9,628 nt of DNA, from assembly GCA_900545365.1 (NCBI GenBank), contig UQYL01000039.1:1-9628 (forward strand), in the 5' to 3' direction. The stretch's first letter is position 1; each line of letters begins with the position of its first letter. The notes below the pieces were generated by a model. It saw nothing but the letters and a program-made list of their open reading frames with translations. It did no database searches and was not told the DNA's origin. Shown here in pieces: positions 6,475 through 9,628 of the stretch. The translations under genes and the position numbers were made by a program. Origin of the DNA: an uncultured Dialister sp. Its GTDB lineage: Bacteria; Bacillota; Negativicutes; Veillonellales; Dialisteraceae.

Positions 6475-6601
6475 AAAGCAGTGGAGGCACAGATCGCGGA
6501 ACTGCAGCGCTCCCTCGCCGTGATCGATCATAAGTGCCGCTGCTGCCGGGAAGCAGACGCTCTACGCGGAAAAATTCCGCCACATGGCGTCGCAAAAATA
6601 A
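6475..6601 (+). pseudogene. Decayed C-terminal remnant of a MerR-family regulator
   Basis: This is the only plus-strand coding trace in the window. Reading from 6475 gives EKA-type residues and then VEAQIAELQRSLAVIDHKC (6481-6537), followed by a Cys-rich segment and READA. This is the dimerisation coiled-coil and tail typical of MerR-family transcription factors, where the last part usually reads like DHKCxYYxEA. A one-base shift near 6541-6560 moves the rest into the next frame, where it reads LYAEKFRHMASQK and ends at TAA (6599-6601). The N-terminal winged-helix DNA-binding region is missing; upstream lies the promoter of the divergent esterase gene. The terminator at 6617-6648 still follows. 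MerR regulators often lie divergent from their targets, so it may once have controlled the esterases. The family assignment rests on about 35 residues. Confidence 0.5.
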
Positions 6602-6616
6602 ATACAAAAAGAAAAT

Positions 6617-6648
6617 CCTGCGTTCCTCAGCGGACGCAGGTCTTTTTT
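6617..6648 (+). terminator. Terminator following the MerR remnant (bidirectional form)
   Basis: CCTGCGT (6617-6623) pairs perfectly with ACGCAGG (6634-6640) around a ten-base loop and is followed on the plus strand by TCTTTTTT. On the minus strand it is followed by ATTTTCTTTTTG, so it could also back up the tRNA terminator. On the plus strand it has no intact gene to terminate, only the regulator remnant ending 16 bases upstream. Confidence 0.8.
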
Positions 6649-6659
6649 CAAAAGGGCGC

Positions 6660-6685
6660 AAAAAAACCGGATGATCTCATCCGGT
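6660..6685 (-). terminator. Terminator of tRNA-Ala
   Basis: ACCGGATGA and TCATCCGGT (6666-6685) form a nine-base-pair stem with almost no loop. On the minus strand it is followed by TTTTTTTG. It starts nine bases after the CCA end of the tRNA. Confidence 0.88.
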
Positions 6686-6694
6686 CATTTTTAT

Positions 6695-6770
6695 TGGTGG
6701 AGATAAGCGGGATCGAACCGCTGACCTTCTGAATGCCATTCAGACGCTCTCCCAGCTGAGCTATACCCCC
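6695..6770 (-). tRNA. tRNA-Ala (anticodon GGC)
   Basis: A 76-base cloverleaf on the minus strand with an encoded CCA end. The acceptor arm is GGGGGTA with TATCTCC. The D arm contains AGCTCAGCTGGGAGAGC. The anticodon stem TCTGA/TCAGA holds the loop ATGGCAT, giving anticodon GGC, which reads alanine codons GCC and GCT. The T arm is GCGGTTCGATCCCGC. It has its own promoter and terminator and no neighbouring tRNA genes in the window. Confidence 0.97.
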
Positions 6771-6783
6771 GTGGAATATTTAC

Positions 6784-6812
6784 AGAATACCAGAATCCGC
6801 GCGTTCTGTCAA
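6784..6812 (-). promoter_or_regulatory. Promoter of tRNA-Ala
   Basis: A perfect TTGACA -35 (6812-6807 on the minus strand), a 17-base spacer ending in TGG (extended -10) and TATTCT (6789-6784), about 14 bases before the mature tRNA end. It begins just after the stop codon of the HAD phosphatase gene. Confidence 0.8.
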
Positions 6813-6817
6813 ACCGC

Positions 6818-7579
6818 TCAGATCCAGCCGAAGCGGCGGCACGCTTTCCAGATGCCGTCTTCATCGGCGCGGGCGGTGACGTATTTCGCCCTTTCCTTGA
6901 GCGCCGGTTTCGCATTCCCCATGGCGATGCTCATCCATTCGGGGCGGAACATGGAGCGGTCGTTCATGCCGTCGCCGAAGACCACGATCTGGTCGTCATG
7001 AAGGCCGAATTTGTCCATCACGTAGCGGATGCCTTTTTCTTTCGCCGTCGGCTCGAGGAGGAGCGTATCCATGGTGAGCCACACGTGGGGCAGACCGCAG
7101 AGGTCAATCTCCTTTTCTTTCCCGTACTCGCAGGCGATGAATATCTTGTGGATGGTCTCCGCATCGCGCCAGTCGAAGGCCGGATCGATTCTGGTCTCGT
7201 AATACCGGTCCTTCACCGCTTCCAGGTAGCGGGGCGTCTTCGTGATGCGGAGCCGCCGGTTGTACACCGCCGCCGCCCAGGGATGGGCTTCTTCATCGAC
7301 GGTCTCAAAAAATTCCGCGCACCGGTCGAGGGGCAGCCCGTTGTGGTACTGGATCCCGCCGTCGATGGTGACGCACTCCCCGCCGTCGGACACCGCCGAG
7401 GAGAGTCCCAGCGACTGCGCCACGGCAAAGGCATCCGCCTGGATGCGCCCCGTGGCGAGGGCGACGAAATGCCCGTTCTTCTGCAGAAGGCGGAGCGCTT
7501 CCCGGGTGCTCTCCGGCACATCCTGCGTGAGCGGCTGGGTGAGCGTGCCGTCTATATCAAAAAAGAAATAACGTTTCAC
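6818..7579 (-). CDS. Cof-type HAD-IIB family hydrolase
   Basis: A 253-residue cytosolic phosphatase of the haloacid dehalogenase superfamily, Cof-like (class IIB cap). Such enzymes remove phosphate from sugar phosphates, nucleotides or cofactor precursors. The substrate cannot be told from sequence. Motif I is FFDIDGT (Asp8 nucleophile, Asp10), motif II is LATGR (Thr43), motif III lysine is in PTAKEKG (180-182), and motif IV is FGDGMND (201-207) for Mg2+ binding. The cap lies between motifs II and III (about 85-170). The start is a GTG at 7579 with AAAGGAG six bases upstream; an ATG is not available nearby. A GCGGCGCGCCGC palindrome (7624-7635) lies about 45 bases upstream, and a TAAGAT -10 with a poor -35 is the only promoter candidate. 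No terminator separates it from the tRNA promoter. Confidence 0.92.
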   Translation of the reverse strand: MKRYFFFDIDGTLTQPLTQDVPESTREALRLLQKNGHFVALATGRIQADAFAVAQSLGLSSAVSDGGECVTIDGGIQYHNGLPLDRCAEFFETVDEEAHPWAAAVYNRRLRITKTPRYLEAVKDRYYETRIDPAFDWRDAETIHKIFIACEYGKEKEIDLCGLPHVWLTMDTLLLEPTAKEKGIRYVMDKFGLHDDQIVVFGDGMNDRSMFRPEWMSIAMGNAKPALKERAKYVTARADEDGIWKACRRFGWI

Positions 7580-7662
7580 AGGCGTCTCCTTTCATTTCAA
7601 ACCGTTTTTATCTTACTGGAAAAGCGGCGCGCCGCGCAAGGGCGGAAGGAAAGATTCCACGC

Positions 7663-7688
7663 AAAAAGCCGCCCCTGTCAGAGCGGCT
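7663..7688 (-). terminator. Terminator of the stalk-type protein gene
   Basis: AGCCGC (7667-7672) pairs with GCGGCT (7683-7688) around a ten-base loop. On the minus strand the hairpin ends in GGCTTTTTG. It lies seven bases after the stop codon of the upstream gene. Confidence 0.8.
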
Positions 7689-7694
7689 CTTCTG

Positions 7695-8660
7695 TCAGAT
7701 GAAATTTCTCACCAGCGTCATCATGTCCGCGATGGTGCGGGGCTCCGCGGCATGGGCGGAGTAGGCGTATCCGTCCCGGCTCCAGGTCGCGAGGCTCATG
7801 CGGTTGCCGCTGCCTCTCATGCGCACATTGACGCCGTCTACGCGGATGGTCTTCACCGTTTTGTAGGCGCTGTAGTCCCCGCTGATGTCGCCGGAGCCCT
7901 TCCCTTTGCGCAGGCGGAGCGCCTCTTCTCCGTTTTCCCTGTAAATGATCTCCATCATGTCGCCGGGGATCGCCCGGTACACGATATCGTCATAGGGCTC
8001 ATCGGGAAGCGCCGCGTCAAAGCCCGCGCCCGCTTCGGCTTCTTCCAGGGATGCGTAATCCGTGAAGGGATTGGCCGCTGCCGTCTCCGCCGCCGGAACT
8101 TCTTCCGTCTCTGCCGCCGTTTCCTCCGGAACCGTGTTTTCCGCAGCCGGTCCCTCCGCCGGGGCTTCCGTTTCGGGGGCCGGAGCTTCCGCTTCGGGAG
8201 CCGCCGCCTCAGGAGCGGGCGCTTCCGCCGGAGCCGTTTCCCCGCTCCGGCCTACCTGTGTCCAGCCTTCCGCGCGGAGCGACTCTCCTTCGCCCACGAG
8301 CGGCACGAAGAGTTCCGCCGGGGCATAGGTCACGCCGCCCGCCATGTAGGGCGCCGCGTGAAGCGCCACCGTCTCTTCTTCCGTTTTTCCGTCCGCGCCG
8401 GTGCGGGTCACGGAGACCGCCGCTTCTCCGATGGTAACGGACGCCTTCACGCCGTCTTTTTCAAGGACCGTCGTCCCGTTATCCCAGGTCACCGTGTAGC
8501 CGAGCGCTTCCGCCGCCGTGCGGAGCGGGAGCATCAGGCCGCCTTCGACGGCGATCGCTTCGCCGCCGTTCACCCGAAGCGTATAGGCATTCTCCGCGCC
8601 TGCCGCGGCGGGAACCGCCAGTACCGCTGCCAGAAGCAGCGCTGTCATCGTTCTTTTCAT
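7695..8660 (-). CDS. Exported stalk-type protein (copper amine oxidase N-terminal domain)
   Basis: A 321-residue exported protein of unknown function. Residues 1-22 are a signal peptide ending AAAGA before ENAY. Residues about 25-125 match the 'copper amine oxidase N-terminal' domain (a stalk or wall-protein module despite its name), with the typical LMLPLRTAAEALGYTVTWD (42-60). Residues 140-196 are a linker made almost wholly of Ala, Pro and Glu. The C-terminal part (197-321), with YRAIPGDMMEIIYR, LRKGKGSGDISGDYSAYK and GYAYSA, resembles DUF4367-like domains found behind this module in Negativicutes; that name is less certain. No SLH or LPXTG anchor is seen. Start: the second of two adjacent ATGs (8660), six bases after AAAGGAG; the first is only three bases away. 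The same frame is open upstream to 8969, but that stretch crosses the promoter and a terminator. Confidence 0.85.
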   Translation of the reverse strand: MKRTMTALLLAAVLAVPAAAGAENAYTLRVNGGEAIAVEGGLMLPLRTAAEALGYTVTWDNGTTVLEKDGVKASVTIGEAAVSVTRTGADGKTEEETVALHAAPYMAGGVTYAPAELFVPLVGEGESLRAEGWTQVGRSGETAPAEAPAPEAAAPEAEAPAPETEAPAEGPAAENTVPEETAAETEEVPAAETAAANPFTDYASLEEAEAGAGFDAALPDEPYDDIVYRAIPGDMMEIIYRENGEEALRLRKGKGSGDISGDYSAYKTVKTIRVDGVNVRMRGSGNRMSLATWSRDGYAYSAHAAEPRTIADMMTLVRNFI

Positions 8661-8702
8661 CATGATCTCCTTTCCGCCCTTCCGGGCGATGCCGTTTTTT
8701 GT

Positions 8703-8731
8703 ATCATAGCCTCCCCCGGCCCGCGCCGCAA
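8703..8731 (-). promoter_or_regulatory. Promoter of the stalk-type protein gene
   Basis: TATGAT as the -10 (8708-8703 on the minus strand), a 17-base spacer and TTGCGG as the -35 (8731-8726). The leader then holds a small CGCCC/GGGCG hairpin (8675-8688) just ahead of the ribosome binding site, which could limit translation. Confidence 0.6.
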
Positions 8732-8740
8732 GGGCAAAAG

Positions 8741-8768
8741 AAAAAGGAAACGACAGTCCGCCGTTTCC
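8741..8768 (-). terminator. Terminator closing the riboswitch-controlled region
   Basis: GGAAACG (8746-8752) pairs with CGTTTCC (8762-8768) around a nine-base loop. On the minus strand it is followed by TTTTTCTTTTGC. No protein gene lies between the riboswitch terminator and this one, so it appears to end a non-coding transcript. Confidence 0.85.
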
Positions 8769-8880
8769 ATGCGGGGCATCACCCCAAAAGAGAATGAGAG
8801 AATCTGTGCGTCGGGCTTTCCCTGTGCCCCGGCGCGCATAAAAGAGAGAAAATGGGGGAAGAAAAACTTCCTGTATGGAA

Positions 8881-9014
8881 ATCCCCTGCGGGGATATGAA
8901 AGCATGCTCTGGAAAGAACCGGTCTTTCCATGAGTTCGAGCATGGAGAATGGTGTTTCCCTTGCACCATCCTCCGGGCATTCCTGCCTGAGGTTCCTCAA
9001 CAACAGGCAGGAGG
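8881..9014 (-). ncRNA. Putative structured RNA downstream of the B12 riboswitch
   Basis: No known RNA family recognised. On the minus strand the region folds into consecutive hairpins. First, CCTGCCTG (9011-9004) pairs with CAGGCAGG (8989-8982). Second, an 11-pair stem with one G-U joins 8974-8964 and 8954-8944 with a nine-base loop. Third, a two-part stem has outer six pairs 8943-8938 with 8909-8904 and inner eight pairs 8930-8923 with 8917-8910, broken by a seven-base one-sided bulge. Fourth, ATCCCC pairs with GGGGAT (8895-8881). Weak reading frames cross it but lack ribosome binding sites and family likeness. Upstream is an AT-rich inverted repeat (9018-9036) with a possible TAAAAT -10. 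Transcription may come by readthrough of the riboswitch terminator or from that AT-rich stretch. The 3' end is probably the terminator at 8768-8741. Exact ends are unknown. Confidence 0.45.
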
Positions 9015-9045
9015 CATATTTTAAATCAATTAAAATAAATCACTG

Positions 9046-9070
9046 AAAAAGCCTGCACCGGGATGCAGGC
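9046..9070 (-). terminator. Riboswitch expression-platform terminator
   Basis: GCCTGCA (9051-9057) and TGCAGGC (9064-9070) form a seven-pair stem with a six-base loop. On the minus strand it is followed by TTTTTCAG. It lies about 60 bases after the B12 aptamer, the usual place for a switchable terminator that forms when cobalamin is bound. Confidence 0.9.
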
Positions 9071-9130
9071 TCATCGAAATCATTACGATATGCCACCATC
9101 CCCATCGCTCGTAGGTCTGCGGTGTATCCG

Positions 9131-9275
9131 ACAGGCAGTTCTCCTGACTCTGCTTCTCCGCATCTCCTGCCTTCCCGATCGCTCAGTGGCGCATTGGGAG
9201 ACGCTCCGCATTACAGTGGCGGGACCGTGCCGGTCTTTCACCGGTCTTCCCTATTAAGCCCTCGCGGGCACCTGT
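9131..9275 (-). promoter_or_regulatory. Cobalamin (B12) riboswitch aptamer
   Basis: On the minus strand the conserved cobalamin-riboswitch boxes appear in order: ACAGGTGCC (P1 5' side, up to 9275), AATAGGGAA (9255-9247), GGTGAAA, CGGTCCCGCCACTGTAA (around 9226-9210), a second GCGCCACTGAGC (9192-9181), GGGAAGGC (9176-9169), and the B12 box AGTCAGGAGAACTGCCTGT (9149-9131), whose CCTGT closes P1 against ACAGG. This RNA binds adenosyl- or methylcobalamin and normally represses B12 synthesis or uptake genes. Here no such gene follows within the window. The next coding sequence on this strand, the stalk-type gene, has its own promoter and a terminator in between. Confidence 0.95.
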
Positions 9276-9296
9276 TCCTTATTTAATTATGCATTA

Positions 9297-9325
9297 ATTG
9301 TAGCATTCCCGCCGTTCTCTGTCAA
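9297..9325 (-). promoter_or_regulatory. Strong promoter of the riboswitch transcript
   Basis: A perfect TTGACA -35 (9325-9320 on the minus strand), a 17-base spacer ending in TGC (extended -10) and TACAAT (9302-9297). It is among the strongest promoter matches in the window, with transcription expected to start near 9290, about 15 bases before the aptamer. Confidence 0.85.
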
Positions 9326-9335
9326 TGCGGGAAAG

Positions 9336-9363
9336 AAAAAAGCCGGCGTCTGTGTCCGCCGGT
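9336..9363 (-). terminator. Terminator of the DUF4253 gene
   Basis: CCGGCG (9343-9348) pairs with CGCCGG (9357-9362) around an eight-base loop. On the minus strand it is followed by CTTTTTTCTTTC. It lies about 16 bases after the DUF4253 stop codon. Confidence 0.85.
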
Positions 9364-9378
9364 CTTTTCATCATTTCC

Positions 9379-9628
9379 TTATTTTTTCCATGACAGCTCC
9401 CATGTGCGGGACTTTATCAGGCTGTCTGCCAGCGCCCCTATCGTCTGCCCATTCAGCAGGGCCGGGCAGAACGCCGCCAGCTCTTCCGCCGTACGAAGCG
9501 CCTTTTCTTTTGCCGCCGGTGCGGGAAGGCGGAAAGTCAGCCCGTCCGCGGTCAGCGCCGCCGGGACGGCTCCGCAGGTCTCCGACCAGCGCGCGGCGGC
9601 TGCCATGAGAGAAGCCGTATCCGGCGCG
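9379..9628 (-). CDS. DUF4253 domain protein, C-terminal part (runs off the window)
   Basis: The last ~82 residues of a gene whose 5' part lies beyond the right edge. The frame is open to the end of the window, so the ATG at 9606 is probably internal rather than the start. The pattern fits the end of DUF4253 proteins: a helix, ETCGAVPAALTADGLTFRLP, a KEKALRTAEELAAFCP block, then GQTIGALADSLIKSRTWELSW before the stop. The family usually ends in a Trp-rich TWYFWWD-like tail; here it is TWELSWKK, a weaker match. Function of the family is unknown. The call rests on the C-terminal pattern alone. Confidence 0.6.
   Translation of the reverse strand, partial: APDTASLMAAAARWSETCGAVPAALTADGLTFRLPAPAAKEKALRTAEELAAFCPALLNGQTIGALADSLIKSRTWELSWKK

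Noticed and set aside
7624..7635. GCGGCGCGCCGC palindrome before the HAD gene
   Set aside because: It is perfect but short, in a GC-rich gap, and followed by only four T on the minus strand. It could be a backup terminator or chance, so it is mentioned only in the gene entry.
7752..8933. Plus-strand reading frame of 393 codons
   Set aside because: It is antisense to the stalk-type gene and the noncoding region upstream. The Arg-rich translation comes from the Ala/Pro/Glu codons on the true strand.
8661..8969. N-terminal extension of the stalk-type protein by 103 residues
   Set aside because: It would read through a promoter, a strong terminator and the hairpin region, and would place the signal peptide more than 100 residues inside the protein.
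8660..8980. Minus-strand frame of about 106 codons across the structured RNA
   Set aside because: There is no convincing ribosome binding site, its composition looks unlike a protein, it overlaps the terminator at 8768-8741, and the strong stems explain the sequence better.
9040..9105. 21-codon open frame in the riboswitch leader (ATG at 9105, TGA at 9042-9040)
   Set aside because: It runs through the terminator hairpin and has only a weak GAG upstream; chance frames of this length are common.
1..9628. CRISPR arrays, insertion sequences, prophage or toxin-antitoxin genes
   Set aside because: I saw no regularly spaced repeats, transposase or integrase motifs, or small paired genes. The one tRNA shows no duplicated 3' end nearby to suggest an attachment site.

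Overview
The window is GC-rich by eye, and every intact gene, including one tRNA, reads on the minus strand. Several features suggest a Gram-negative-staining Firmicute of the Negativicutes or a close relative: a group II ECF vitamin-transport module, a 'copper amine oxidase N-terminal' (stalk-type) exported protein, small TIGR04076 and DUF4253 proteins, AGGAGG-type ribosome binding sites and many U-tract terminators. That placement is inference from gene content, not a sequence match.

Reading with transcription, from right to left. (1) 9628-9379 is the C-terminal end of a DUF4253 protein, followed by its terminator. (2) 9325-9046 is a near-consensus promoter driving a cobalamin riboswitch that ends in an intrinsic terminator. 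(3) 9016-8741 follows with no recognisable gene. It holds a run of strong hairpins closed by a second terminator, so the riboswitch appears to control an RNA rather than a B12 gene. (4) 8660-7695 encodes the exported stalk-type protein with its own promoter and terminator. (5) 7579-6818 is a Cof-type HAD phosphatase. (6) 6770-6695 is tRNA-Ala(GGC) with its own promoter and terminator.

(7) 6475-6601 on the plus strand is a decayed C-terminal scrap of a MerR-type regulator that still has its terminator. It is divergent from the next gene. (8) 6308-5181 and 4988-4116 are two tandem, paralogous, exported HSL-type alpha/beta hydrolases. Each has its own promoter. The upstream one has a small inverted repeat just past its likely transcription start. 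(9) 3980-1469 is ecfA1-ecfA2-ecfT, three overlapping genes for the ATPases and the transmembrane coupling protein of an ECF transporter, with no substrate-binding S component nearby. (10) After a hairpin terminator come a pyridoxal/pyridoxamine kinase (1419-601) and a translationally coupled TIGR04076 protein (601-317), closed by a terminator at 281-318. (11) 1-274 has no recognisable gene.

Functionally, the left half joins general vitamin uptake (the ECF energising module) to salvage of vitamin B6 (the kinase). The right half contains a B12 sensor with no visible B12 gene. The most interesting item is that B12 riboswitch placed before a structured, apparently non-coding transcript.
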